From Escallonia rubra (lineage: Eukaryota; Streptophyta; Magnoliopsida; Escalloniales; Escalloniaceae), in the NCBI GenBank assembly GCA_033065855.1, contig JAVXUO010003005.1, positions 62,001 to 126,000 of the forward strand: 64,000 bases of DNA, in the 5' to 3' direction. Both the position numbers and the translations under genes were made by a program. Of the stretch, positions 22,082 to 32,689 are shown one piece after another; within the stretch, counting starts at the first letter, position 1; each line of letters starts with the position of its first letter. A model generated the notes under the pieces. It was not told the DNA's origin. It searched no databases and saw nothing but the letters and a program-made list of their open reading frames with translations.

Positions 22082-23450
22082 CTTTTCTAAGGATACGTAG
22101 GAAGCACTACAAAGATGTGTTATTTTAGGTTATGTTCGCCCAGTGGCAAGCTTCCTCAGTGAGGAGCTCTGTAAACACCTCATTTTTGTAGTTCATTTAT
22201 TTATTTATTGGATTGGCCTTTAGCTATAAGTAAGGTTTATTATTACATGTGTAGGCCCAATAATAAAACATGAAGCCTAATTCTTAATACAGTCATGTTA
22301 GTCAAATCTAGTTAGTCTAGTCCAGTTCAGTTCAGTCCAACTAGTTGAGTCAAATCCAGTATGAAGATTGTGATTTGTTTATGTGATTTGGAATTATCTT
22401 GTGAATAATCCTTGACTTATGTGAAATGTGGAGAAAACTGTACATTCCATCTATTTAATCAGAAATAATTAATGTATTAAGGATAGATAATATCCCAAAA
22501 ATTGGGAAAAATATTAAACTATAATGGGAAGAAAGTTAGTTAACTTTTCTCAGCTTGCAATTTCTATCAAATATTCTACTCTATCACTAGATCATAGATT
22601 GAGATTGTCATCTTTATCATTTTTGTTGCCTAATCTCAATCTTTATCATTTTTGTTGCCCCAGACCTCTACAAAAAAGAGTCTTTGGTCTCTATTTCAAA
22701 TAATATGTTTTTTTTTCTCTATAGAGCTTTTATACTATTTCTCCCCTAGAAGTGATATATCATCTCTAAGGAGAAATTCAGCACTTCATATTAATTTATC
22801 CATATTTATAAGTCACTCGCATCGTGAATTCGAAGCAAGGTATTCACGAGTCTTCTAGGCAAACGCATTCCCGAGGTACACTTACAAAGCTTTCTAGACT
22901 AATTTAGATTATACTAGAGAATCTTCAATCCCCGCAATCTCATTTTGGTAAATAAAACAAAACTATTCAAATGAGTCTTTCATTTCATTTCTTCGTATAA
23001 TTCGAGTCAAAGACCGAATTGTAGGTCGCCGCTTGTAGGGCCCGGTCGAACTATAATGGTTTTGATTCTGGTTTGTCCTACCGGATATGTAGGCCATTAA
23101 CCCCCTGATGTCAAATTCAAACCAATAATATAGGATTAGAACTAGAGTGAGTTTTATACGTTGTTTATGTTTATGTGTTAAAAGGCCAAAACTCGATTAA
23201 GAAAAAGTAGAGACCGCTACAAGATATCAGGTACCTAACACCTTCTGTAGTACAACTTAGTCCCCGAACCCATCGTATCTATTTTCTACATATTAGTAGT
23301 CTCTGGACATTTTAGAGTCTTCTTGGAGTTTTTCTTGTTTTCCCTTTTATTTCACAAAATAAGATGGTGACTCCAAGTTCTTTTGAGACCCTTTCTTGTA
23401 TGCAATGGAGTTTTTCGAGGCAATTCACTACAGTATCAACCATTCCATAG
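22082..23450 (+). mobile_element. Ty3/gypsy (Tat/Ogre-like) LTR remnant
   Basis: 'ggatacgtagga' at about 22092, the start TGTAAACACCTCATTTTTG at about 22170, and 'gatggtgactcc' near 23365 are words typical of Tat/Ogre LTR ends. Similar sequence ('gaggtgcctaacaccttg', 'ttagtccc') recurs at 39640-39800 and 40390-40560. No coding domains accompany it. Exact ends are not fixed. A 28-bp tandem pair (tttatcatttttgttgcc) lies at about 22610-22660. Confidence 0.45.
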
Positions 23451-24813
23451 GAAATAGCACCCTAGAGATATGTAAGGTTGTGAGGCGTGTCGGCATGCCA
23501 GGTTCTAGCAGGTTCACGTGTTAAACACGAACTTAAAAAAATTCATCTGGCATTTGAAGGGAAACTTCTTTCTTCAAGTGATCAATGAGGACTTGACAAT
23601 ATCCTCAGCGTTCTTTTTGCATAAGGCTTCGGGACTTTTCAGTGCTATTTAGGTTACAGCTACTCCAACCTAATCAACTCCTACTCTTAATCAAGCCAAG
23701 CACAAATCATACAATGAATAAAGGCAATTTACTTTCATAATGTGTGCAACTGAGTGTTATAGTTTTCGCTTTGAACATACGAAGCACATGATTCAGAGAT
23801 ATAGTCTAACAACTAAGCGACTCATAGTATCAAGGTGATGCATGCATCTACCACACTCCCTCCGAACACACTTTTTGGACTACCTAAATGAGACAGACAA
23901 TTGGCTTGATTTTCTACCTAAAGCTAAGATAAACATGTTTACTTAAAGTAAATGAAAGTGTGATAACCTAAACTATGTGATAGTTTGCTTTTGGTCCTGA
24001 AGAACATTAATTAAGACAAGATGTATGCCTTATATAGCTGAGCTGCAATTATTTGGCCACTGCTAGATCTTTTTATAGCGAAGGTGTAATCATTTATCTA
24101 TATGTTTATGCCAAGCATCCAGGATGACCCAATCTATAGTTGCCATGTGTAAAGGCGTACCTGTCTTACCATTCTGCTCACTCTAGGTCCCCTTACCTGA
24201 AATGACCTTGCCACGTGTTGGGACTAAATAGGACCTTGTTTTACCTTATTTACTAAGTTTTCATTCAGGCCTTGCCATATTTTTACAGCTCCTCTTGGTT
24301 GACACATAATATAGTAAAAAATTTATGTCCTATGTCAAGGAGCCATGTGTCTCGCCTATGCTCAAAACTTGCCACACTCGTTTAGCTATTGTTGTCTTTG
24401 ATACGGCAGTCACCGAATTCTTCCACTTGTGTTAGGGCTAATAAATCTCAAGTAAAGGCTTGTCCTTAGGCCTATTTCTCATTTTTTATGATATGGCATA
24501 CTCGATGCCTTTTTGATGTATATTTCTCCCACAGGCCGATGCGCTGCCGTTTTGCATGGTATAAACACTCATCTTCTCTCTTAGTTTCAAATGACTACGT
24601 TTGCACCTCATAATTTTTTGACCAAATGACGAGGTACTTTAAATTAAATAATTCAAGGTAATTTAACTTATGAGCACTCTCTACTCGGCCTACTATCCGT
24701 GCCAATAACTCCGCTCTGTATGCGACATCTAATAAGTATTGAGTATAACGAGCTCCCTCACTCCATATGTTTTTCTTCTCTATAATTATCTTACCTCACT
24801 CATATGTTCATCT
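23451..24813. other. No recognisable feature
   Basis: AT-rich sequence without coding potential or repeats that I could identify. It may be old retroelement sequence. Confidence 0.5.
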
Positions 24814-24910
24814 TGTTAGCCCTACAGTTATTTAACCTAGGATTATATTCTATTTTGATGATAACCAACATTGACGAGTTGTCAAATATGAATTGAGCTC
24901 ATGAAGCATT
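24814..24910 (+). mobile_element. Older copia LTR, left part (split by the Sire insertion)
   Basis: Begins TGTTAGCCCTACAGTTATTT and is matched by 36356 onward (TGTTAGCCTTACGATTATTT). It is cut at 24910 by the minus-strand Sire element and resumes at 35559 after duplication of gcatt. Confidence 0.75.
24906..24910. repeat. Sire target-site duplication, left copy
   Basis: gcatt precedes the left LTR; the same five bases follow the right LTR at 35559-35563. Confidence 0.9.
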
Positions 24911-26068
24911 TGTAGGTCCCTAAACACATCTAGAGGGGGGGGCGGGTGAATAGGTGTTTACAACATAGAGCAGAAATTTAAAGCTTAATTTACAATGTAA
25001 TAACGAAAACATAAAATATAAATTGACACAGAGATTTATACTGGTTCGGCCCCACCAGCCTTCATCCAGTCCCCGAGCACTCCACACAAGGGAGACCTAT
25101 TGAGCCTTTCACGAAGCAGCTAGCTTCGGGTGCTAGCTCAAACCGCAATACATATCTGAAACCTTCAAGGTTTCCAACAATTACAAGTGAAAAAATAGAT
25201 TACAATTGAGATACAATGCAAACTCCTTAACGAGTAGATGTTACAATGAATATAACAAAGCTAAGCTTTCTCAGATGGGAAGATCTGAAACCTTTCAAGA
25301 ACTAAACCAAGAAGCTTGCTCCTCAATTTCTCAAAATATGAACTCACTCAAGAAATGTATATGAAAGTATGAAACAAGATGAGAGAGTCTTTTTGTGAAG
25401 AGTAAGAAAGATTTTTCAGAGATTGGAGAAGTTAGCAATAAATGCTCAAGAAGCCCCTTTTTATATTAGAAGAGAATATGACCGTTGAAAAGGGATGACT
25501 CAAAGATTCATTCGAATGAAAGAACAAAGTCATTCGAATGAAAACATCTCTGAAGATTTCGCTTGAATGAATCCAGGATTCATTCGAATCAAATGATAAA
25601 GCTGAGAAGTTTTAGAGCTACTGAAGGATTGAGTCGAATGAAAACTTTGCTTCGACTGAAAAAAATTTCTTCGACCGAAAAGTTTTGCTTCAACTAAAAA
25701 CTTTTGCTTCGACTGAAAACAATTTTTAATACTTGACTAGAAGTGACTGAAGGATCAATTCGAATGGAAACAATTCTCCTTCGAATGAAAACACATTTAA
25801 GATGAAAACTTATTGGTTTGTTCTTGACTTGATTTTCTGGGAGATCTTTAGGAAAGACTAAGAATAATTACAACAAAGAGAAATAAAATGAAGTCCAAGT
25901 TCAGATCCTTGTCCACGTCCAAGTCCAATCTTTGACCAAAGAATATTTCATGTTTTGTTTGATTATGATTGGTCCTGAAATTGTTCTTAATAACAGTGTT
26001 AGATTAACATTAGAGGAAATAATCTTGGAATCATCAAAATAATACAACTTTGAATTTTAAAGTCAACA
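24911..26068 (-). repeat. Sire 3' LTR
   Basis: On the plus strand runs TGTAGGTC...AGTCAACA; on the element's strand TGTTGACT...GACCTACA. Contains the CATTCGAATG cluster (about 25500-25795) and a TATA box (25457-25467). Confidence 0.92.
25457..25795 (-). promoter_or_regulatory. Sire LTR promoter block: CATTCGAATG palindromes then TATA box
   Basis: On the minus strand a series of TTCATTCGAATGAA palindromes and one-arm variants (TTCGAATG, TTCGACTG) spans about 25795-25500. It is followed by aatataaaaagg at 25467-25456, a good TATA box for U3. The other LTR has the same block at 34946-35290, but its TATA reads aatacaaaaagg. Confidence 0.7.
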
Positions 26069-26085
26069 ATCTCCCCCTTTTTTAC
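26069..26085 (-). other. Polypurine tract of the Sire element
   Basis: On the minus strand taaaaaagggggagat directly precedes the 3' LTR (TGTTGACT), as needed for second-strand priming. Confidence 0.85.
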
Positions 26086-26338
26086 GATGACAACATTAAT
26101 ATAACCAAATATAATATACTCCCCCTGGATCAGATAATCATTCATAACAAAACAAATAATTGATGAACTGCTTTAATATATTAAAAAATTTACAGTTCAA
26201 TAATCACTAAAGATACCAATAAGAATGTTCTCCCCTTTGTCAAATCAAAAAGAGGGAAAAGCCCAACAAAAAAAAATCACTAAAGTCTACGACGACCACC
26301 CTGAGCAGAAGAAGAAGGATCTGGAGCTGGGGGGAAGA

Positions 26339-28136
26339 TCAGAAGTAGGGATCTCGATAACTTCCACCACACGTGGTGATCGCGACATGGAAGGGTTGTA
26401 TGGGGTGGGGATTGAAAAACCATTCCTCACGTTTGGTGCCTGTGTGACGAGATGGAAAGATGTCTAGACGAGTGATGAGGAATCCATGCGCTTGATAAAA
26501 AATTTGGTGCACCAAATAGCGGTTCTGCTCAGTCAACATGTTGGTAGTGAGATAAGTTTGGCGACGATGAGCATGAAACGTGGCATCATGTTGGCATTGA
26601 AGCTCTTGCTGCATGCGATTCAACCGTTCCAAAATATGAGTGTGGTTAAGAGGAAGGGGGAGATGTTGGAAACAAGATCGTTGAGAAGGGTGTGGCAATC
26701 AGTTTGATTGGAGATGAGTTGTGCTGAGGACTGCTGAAGGGAAGAGAGATGGTTAAGAAGGATTGTTTTAATTGGGAGTGACAGAAGCGGCCAAAGTTGT
26801 TTGGGATTCAAGAATGAGCTGAATGATGTTGGAGAGACAGGATAGCTTCTCGGAGAGAGATGAGGTGTCAAAAGATAGAAATTCGTCAAAATTTAGGTTG
26901 GGAAAATCGGTGAGGGGACTAAAAAGAGGGTCAGAAGGGTGAGGTGGTGTGGTTTGATGGGGGTGCAGAAGAGGAATGGTCAGTAGGCGGAGGTGGGACA
27001 TAAGAAGAAGGGTCAGTCGATGGAGGTGGGCCAAAGAGGGTGGCAGGAGCATGAGTTGACTCAGGTGGTGCCACCGCTCAAGAGAACATGTATGGGTAAT
27101 GGGGTCAGTTCTAATGGTATATCCAGAACGACGAAGGGAAGTAAGGTCAAGAATTTGCGTGTTGGGAATAGAGAAACATTCTGAGACAGCTGTCGGAAGG
27201 AAAACTTTGAAATGTTCAAAAAATTTAGTGAGAAGAAAACCAAAAAGAAGATGAGCATGAGATTTATTTTACGGGCATCCATAAGAAATAAAATTATGCC
27301 CGCAATATTTAAATGAGAGCCCTGAATAAAATGGGAAAGAAGGATAATATCGAGGTAAGTAAATGAATCATAAGAACCTGAGTGCCCAGAAAGGTTATTA
27401 GAGATAATGAGATATAGAATACGATATAAAGGGGAGAGGTCACTAAGGTTAGGTTTTTGGGCTTGAGTAATGGACTGATTGTTAAATAAGGTTTGACTTT
27501 GTTGGAGAGGGGTGAAGATGCCATTAGTACACCAAGTATTGTCTGGGAAAATGACAAGAGAGGATTGGTCGGTGAAACCAAGAATTTGGGCCAAAGTGGT
27601 AGCATCGAGGTGAATAATGACGCCATTTACGTAGGTCACAAGGAATGTGGAGGGAGTGGAGTTAAGATAATAGACTGAGGGAGTAGATAAAAGGGATGTG
27701 CACCCCATTCGCTCAAATAATGGCGTGACACCAAGTTGTGCCATAAGTTCGAGGTCACTAGTGCGACCAGGAACAATCTCCATATTGACAAAGTTTGTAT
27801 AAAAATTGATTTGGTCTTCTGCAGTTTCAAAAAAAAATGAGGTATATGAAGAATGTCTGTGGGTGATATGTAAGGACATGCAGGTGGAGGACATGTAGGT
27901 GGAGGAGCAGAAAAGGAGGAAGGACTAGAAGAGGAGGGAGGAACAGTAGTACCTGGAGTAGTTGGGGGAGCGGTGGAAGGTTGGTTGACAGGAGCAGGTG
28001 AGGGAATATGTGTGGCCTGAGTAGCAGCACGTGTGTTGCGACGTGATGGAGCGGGAAGAATCTTATGCGAACTGTCAGAGTTTTTGTGCAAAACAAGGCG
28101 ACGACGGTTGCGAGAACGGCGTGTGGATGGATCCAT
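26339..28136 (-). pseudogene. Env-like / plant transposon protein ORF of the Sire element, frameshifted
   Basis: Third ORF between RNase H and the 3' LTR. It starts at ATG 28136 (MDPSTRRSRNRRRLVL), with a basic head, then a Pro/Ser/Thr-rich stretch to about 27890. After a frameshift near the A run at 27828-27836 comes FFETAEDQINFYTNFVN, then PGRTSDLELMAQLGVTPLF, and SVYYLN...TYVNGVIIHLDATTLAQIL. That order resembles the 'putative plant transposon protein' domain (PF20167) found in env-like ORFs of Sire elements and related plant proteins. Further frame changes follow after about 27270. Downstream pieces at 26620-27052 and 26339-26698 (a helical segment with LNRMQQELQCQHD) are probably its C-terminal part. 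I see no convincing signal peptide or membrane anchor in one frame, so 'env' is a positional label. Confidence 0.65.
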
Positions 28137-28226
28137 AATAGAAAGCGTTGAAAGAAATCAATAAGTAAGAAGGGTAAAAAAAAGTTTGACAGTAAACAGT
28201 GAAAGAGAACAATGAAAAAGGAAGGG

Positions 28227-28450
28227 TTTATATAGACGAAGGAATCCATTCGAATGAAAACTATTTTCGAATGGACAGAAGGGTAAAACCTGAAGGGAAG
28301 CAGTTTTATTCGAATGAAAAAGTTTTCATTCGAATGGAACACTTTTCATTCGAATGAAATTGTTTCATTCGAATGAGAACTTTTCATTCGAATGAAAGTT
28401 TTCTTTCGAATGAGAACTTTTCATTCGAAGGAAAATATCTTCCTTCGACT
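28227..28450 (-). promoter_or_regulatory. Putative internal promoter ahead of the env-like ORF
   Basis: On the minus strand about ten copies of the CATTCGAATG palindrome or close variants lie at about 28425-28245, spaced roughly 18-20 bp. They are followed by tatataaa at 28234-28227 and the ORF start at 28136, about 90 bp further. The same arrangement (palindrome cluster, then TATA) is the LTR promoter. The sequence is observed; promoter function is inferred. Confidence 0.6.
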
Positions 28451-28629
28451 AAAAAGAACAAAAGAAAACAGAAGAAATGCTAGGACAATAATCAACTCAA
28501 ATCACACATTCCTAAGCGACGACGAAAAAAACAAAAAATAGATTCAGCCAGAGGTTTTGTAAAAATGTCTGCAAGCTGATCTCCCGATCCTACTTTCTTA
28601 AGTTCGATTAATCCTTTCTAAATGTTATC

Positions 28630-29026
28630 TCAAATAAAGTGATGAAGAATATCAATGTGCTTTGTGCGAGAGTGTTGAACCGGATTTTTACTGATAACAA
28701 TAGCACTACTACTATCCCACATGATGGGAATATTATCTAAGGAAACACCAAAACCCCGTAAGGTTTGACGCATCCAAAGAACCTGAGCACAACAGCTGCC
28801 AGCTGCAACATATTCTGCCTCAGTTGTAGAAAGCACAACATAAGTCTGTTTTTTACTGTGCCAAGACACTAGGGCTTCACCAAGGAATTGGCAAGTACCA
28901 CTAGTACTTTTACGATCAACCAGACATCCGGCATAATCGAAATCGGAGAAACCTACTAGATCAAGGAAAGAATTTTGCGGATACCAAAGTCCTAAATTTA
29001 TTGTCCCAGATAAGTATTTAAAAATA
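28630..29026 (-). pseudogene. Sire pol: RNase H part
   Basis: Minus-strand reading gives IFKYLSGTINLGLWYP, GFSDFDYAGCLVDRKSTSG, LVSWHSKKQ, LSTTEAEYVAAGSCCAQ and KNPVQHSRTKHIDI, the copia RNase H with its DxD-like SDFDYAG motif and TEAEY. The frame runs on to 28630 and is separated from the RT by the MULE at 29027. Confidence 0.9.
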
Positions 29027-30051
29027 GGCTTAATTGCACTGTAAACCCTGTGTTTTTTAAAGAATTGCAATAAAAACCCCAAAGTTTAAAACTCTACTTC
29101 TACGACCCCAACGTTTGCCATTTGTTGCAATCTCTGGAATTTACTAACGGGGATTAACGATTTCGTTACTTTTTAAGGGCATTTCTATCCTTAAGACTAT
29201 TTTTTAAAAACAATTCAGCAATAAACTTGTTAAACCAATTTCGACAGATGAGATCAAAGTAAAAGAAGGGTTGGATGGTAATTTTTCCCTTCTTTTTTTC
29301 CTTTTCCTTTCTCCCTCTCCTTCATCTGCCCTAATCATTGCCGCCTCTACCTCAACTCACCATAGCTGTGTCCCCTCCTGCCGGCGATTCTGACTGCTCT
29401 CCTTCTCTTCTGTTCTTGTGACGAGGTTGGGAAGGCCATTTGATACTATCTGATCCCTCACCACAATACGTCGCAAAAATCTCCACTGTCCTCGCCTCTC
29501 TAAATCCAGAAATGATTCCTCCCCACCAAAGCTACCTTGAATTAATTGATGTTTGGCTATGCTCTACTAGTCAGGTGTATGTGAATACCCTCTAATAATA
29601 ATATATTTGTTAGAAAAAGAGGAGATTAGGTCATCATGCTCAGAGTTTTGTTTTGAGATTGCTTCAAAAGCGCATCATAAGCACCTCGAGTGCTGCAGTG
29701 TAACTAGTTTGGTTATTTTGGAGTTTTTGCTCCAAACTTCAATTAGACAGGCAACCTGATTGTGCTTATGGCTAGTGGCTGGGGTGGGCAGCTATGGAAG
29801 AAGCAGGTTGGGCAGGTGGAAGTGGGAAAGTAAGTGGTGGTGGAGGTGGAAGAAGAAGGTATGGCCAAAAGAAAATGAAAACATAAAACTACCCTTAAAA
29901 AGTAACGAAATCGTTAAACCCGTTAGTAAATTCCAGAGATTGCAACAGATGGAAACGTTGGGGTCTTAGATGTCGAGTTCTAAACTTTAGTGTTTTTATT
30001 GTAATTCTTTGAAAAACACAGGATTTACAGTGCAATTAAGCTTTAAAAATA
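29018..30051. mobile_element. Non-autonomous MULE with 9-bp target duplication
   Basis: A 1016-bp element (29027-30042) with about 170-bp terminal inverted repeats (29027-29196 and 29884-30042). The ends are ggcttaattgcactgtaaa and, on the other strand, agcttaattgcactgtaaa. ttaaaaata is duplicated at 29018-29026 and 30043-30051; 9 bp is the Mutator-type length. It splits the copia codons for KRIFKYLSGT, so it arrived after the Sire element. No transposase ORF. The inside (about 29200-29880) holds C/T-rich and GGTGG-rich sequence with no recognised gene. Confidence 0.9.
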
Positions 30052-31010
30052 CGTTTAACGGCGGTAAGATGAGATTCTTTAGGACAAGCTTGAAAACGGG
30101 CACAGATGCACACACTAAACATTATGTTAGGTCTAGAAGCGGTAAGATAAAGTAATCTACCAATCATACCACGATAAAGTTTGTGATCAACATCTTTACC
30201 ATTTTCATCTTTAACAAGATTAACATTATGCCAAACCTTTTCAAAAGCTCCCGCGTGTACTTGGACTGATTAATGAAAATTCCATCTTTTGATTGCTTGA
30301 TTTGGAGTCCGAGGAAAAAAATAAGTTTTCCCATCATGCTCATCTCGAATTCCTTGCGCATACTTTCAGCAAACTCTTGGCACAGATCATCGTTAGTGGC
30401 TCAAAAAATGATATCATCAACATAGATTTGAACTATAAGAATATGCGAATTTCAAGATTTTGTAAAAAGAGTGGTATCGACTTTGCCACGAAAGAATCCA
30501 TGATCAATAAGAAAGGTGCTAAGACAATCGTACCAAGCTCGAGGAGCTTGTTTAAGACCATACAGTGCCTTTTTCAATTTAAAAACATGATTGGGGTAAT
30601 TTTTGTTTTCAAAACCGGGAGTTTGTTAAACAAAAACTTCCTCCTGAATTACCATATTCAAGAAGGCACTTTTCACGTCTATTTTAAAAAGTTTGAAATT
30701 CTTGTGACATGAAAATGCCAAGAGCATTCGAATAGCTTCAAGTCAAGCAACAGGGGCAAAGGTTTCATCAAAATCAACCCATTCAACTTGATTGTATCCT
30801 TGAGCTACTAGTCTAGCCTTGTTTCGAACAATATGTCCATCTTCATCAAGTTTGCTTCGAAAAACCCACTTGGTGCCAATGACCTTTTGTTGAACAGGAG
30901 GCAGGACTAGAGACCAAACATCATTTCTTTCAAATTGATTCAGTTCTTCTTGCATGGCAAGGATCCACCCATCATCTTTGAGAGCCTCATGAATATTTTT
31001 AGGCTCAATT
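30043..31010 (-). pseudogene. Sire pol: reverse transcriptase part
   Basis: RVT_2-type copia RT. The N-terminal block is QEELNQFERNDVWSL, GTKWVFRSKLDEDG, VRNKARLVAQGY, DFDETFAPVA (about 30960-30743), where the expected next Arg codon is a stop. The YVDD catalytic box is at 30413-30424 and intact, but two codons further the frame hits a stop (30401-30403). Then comes ESMRKEFEMSMMGKLIFFLGLQ, the typical segment after YVDD, and the TRELLKRFG block. Frames change between the N-terminal and YVDD parts. Confidence 0.9.
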
Positions 31011-32165
31011 TGAGAGAGAAAAGCAAAATCAGTGCATAAGAGATTTACCGAAGATCGGGTTATTACTCCACGTTCAACATTACCAATTACTTGCTCCTTC
31101 GGGTGGCTAGAGGAATATCTCCAGCTTTTAGGAAGTGGTTGAGTCTCGATATTTTCTTTATGGGATGATGTTGAACTCTCTCCTTCATTTGAAGAAATAT
31201 CTAACTTGTTGTTTAAGTCGAAGGAGAGTTCTTCGCTGTCATCACCTGCATGCTTACTTGGATTTTCAACATTAGATTCTTCAAATACAACATGAATGAA
31301 TTCTTCAACCGCAAGAGTCCTACGATTATAAACTCTATATGTTGTACTCTTCAAGGAATAACCAAGAAATATATCCTCGTTACATTTTGCATCAAACTTA
31401 CCCAAGTTCTCACGATTGTTCAAAATAAAACACTTACAACCAAAAACCTTAAAATAATCAATTTTAGGTTTTCGATTTGAGAAATTTTGTAAGGAGTTTT
31501 ATCAAGAACCAGTCAGATAAGTACCATATTCAATACATAACAAGAAGTGCTGACGGCTTTAGCCCAAAAATATTTTGACAAAGAGTTTTCATGAAGCATT
31601 GTTCTAGCCATCTCTTGAAGAGTTCGGTTCTTTCTCTCTACAATCCTATTTATTGGGGAGTTCGAGGAGCCGAAAATTCACGAGCAATGCCATTATCATT
31701 ACAAAAAGGTATAAAATCTTTTTCAAATTCACCGTCATGATCACTTCAGATTTTCACAAGTTTCAACTCCTTCTCATTTTGTAGAAGCTTTACAAGGTTA
31801 AAGAATTTTTCAAAAGCTTCATCTTTATGAGTTAGAAAAAGAACCCATGTGTATCTAGAGAAATCGTCAATAATGACGAATGCATAAAGTTTTCCACCAA
31901 GGTTAGCATTTCTTGTGGGGCCAAAAAGATCTAAGTGAAGAAGTTGAAGAGGACGAGAAGTAGAAACAACATTTTTGGCATGAAAAAAGGTTTTTGATTG
32001 TTTGTCGTATTGACATGCATCACAAACCTTATCCTTGACAAACTTCAACTTTGGTAAGCCTCGAACAAGTTCTTTCGAGTATAGTTTCTTGATTAAATCC
32101 TTATGCACATGACCTAATCTACGATGCCACAACCAAACATCATTTTGTTGAACAGAAAGGCACAC
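31011..32165 (-). pseudogene. Sire pol: GAG-pre-integrase and integrase
   Basis: WLWHRRLGHVHKDLIKKL with later CDACQYDKQSK gives the HHCC zinc site (about 32140-32020). The core holds LHLDLFGPT (first Asp) and VIIDDFSRYTWV. After a stop near 31746 other frames show the second Asp in a DGEF context and VERKNRT-like sequence near 31620-31650. The C-terminal part (31423-31010) contains FLGYSLKSTTYRVYNRRT, the usual copia integrase tail leading to the RT. Several frame breaks. Confidence 0.9.
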
Positions 32166-32187
32166 TTCTCGAGAAGAATCTAACGCA

Positions 32188-32515
32188 TCAAAGACATGGT
32201 GTAAATGTTACCATCTCTCTTTCCAACCAGAGTACCTCCATCTGAGGCATGACGGATGAGGCAGTGGTCACCTTCAAAATGAACTTTGTCTTTGTATGTC
32301 CACTATCGATAAGTTGACTGATGCTAATCAAATTAAACTTCAAACCATCAACTAAAGACACATTATCAATAGAAATTGAATTGTTACCAATTTTACCTTT
32401 ATCGACGATCTTCCTATTTGAGTTGTCTCCGAAGGTAACAAGGCCACCATCCTTCGGAGTGATACGAGTGTCATATGCCTTGAGCATCTGTTGTCAAGGA
32501 TCCATTTGTTTGGAT
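32188..32515 (-). pseudogene. Sire pol: protease region with altered active site
   Basis: Minus-strand reading WILDNRCSRHMT at about 32510-32470, where copia proteases have a WxLDSGCSRHMTG-type site. The catalytic D-S/T-G is D-N-R here (32487-32495). The following KDGGLVTFGDNSNRKI and LKFNLISISQLIDSG are ordinary for the family. The protease could not work as it stands. Confidence 0.85.
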
Positions 32516-32689
32516 CCACCTTTGCTTTCAAGCATACCTACAACATATTCTGGTTTCGTTCCTTTAGGTACCCATACTTTCTTGGGTCCTGAAAGATTAG
32601 GTAAACAATATTTTGGCACCCAAACTTGATTTATTCTATTTTTATTGATAGAAGTAATGTTGATTTCAAGCTACCTTAAGAGGACAGTT

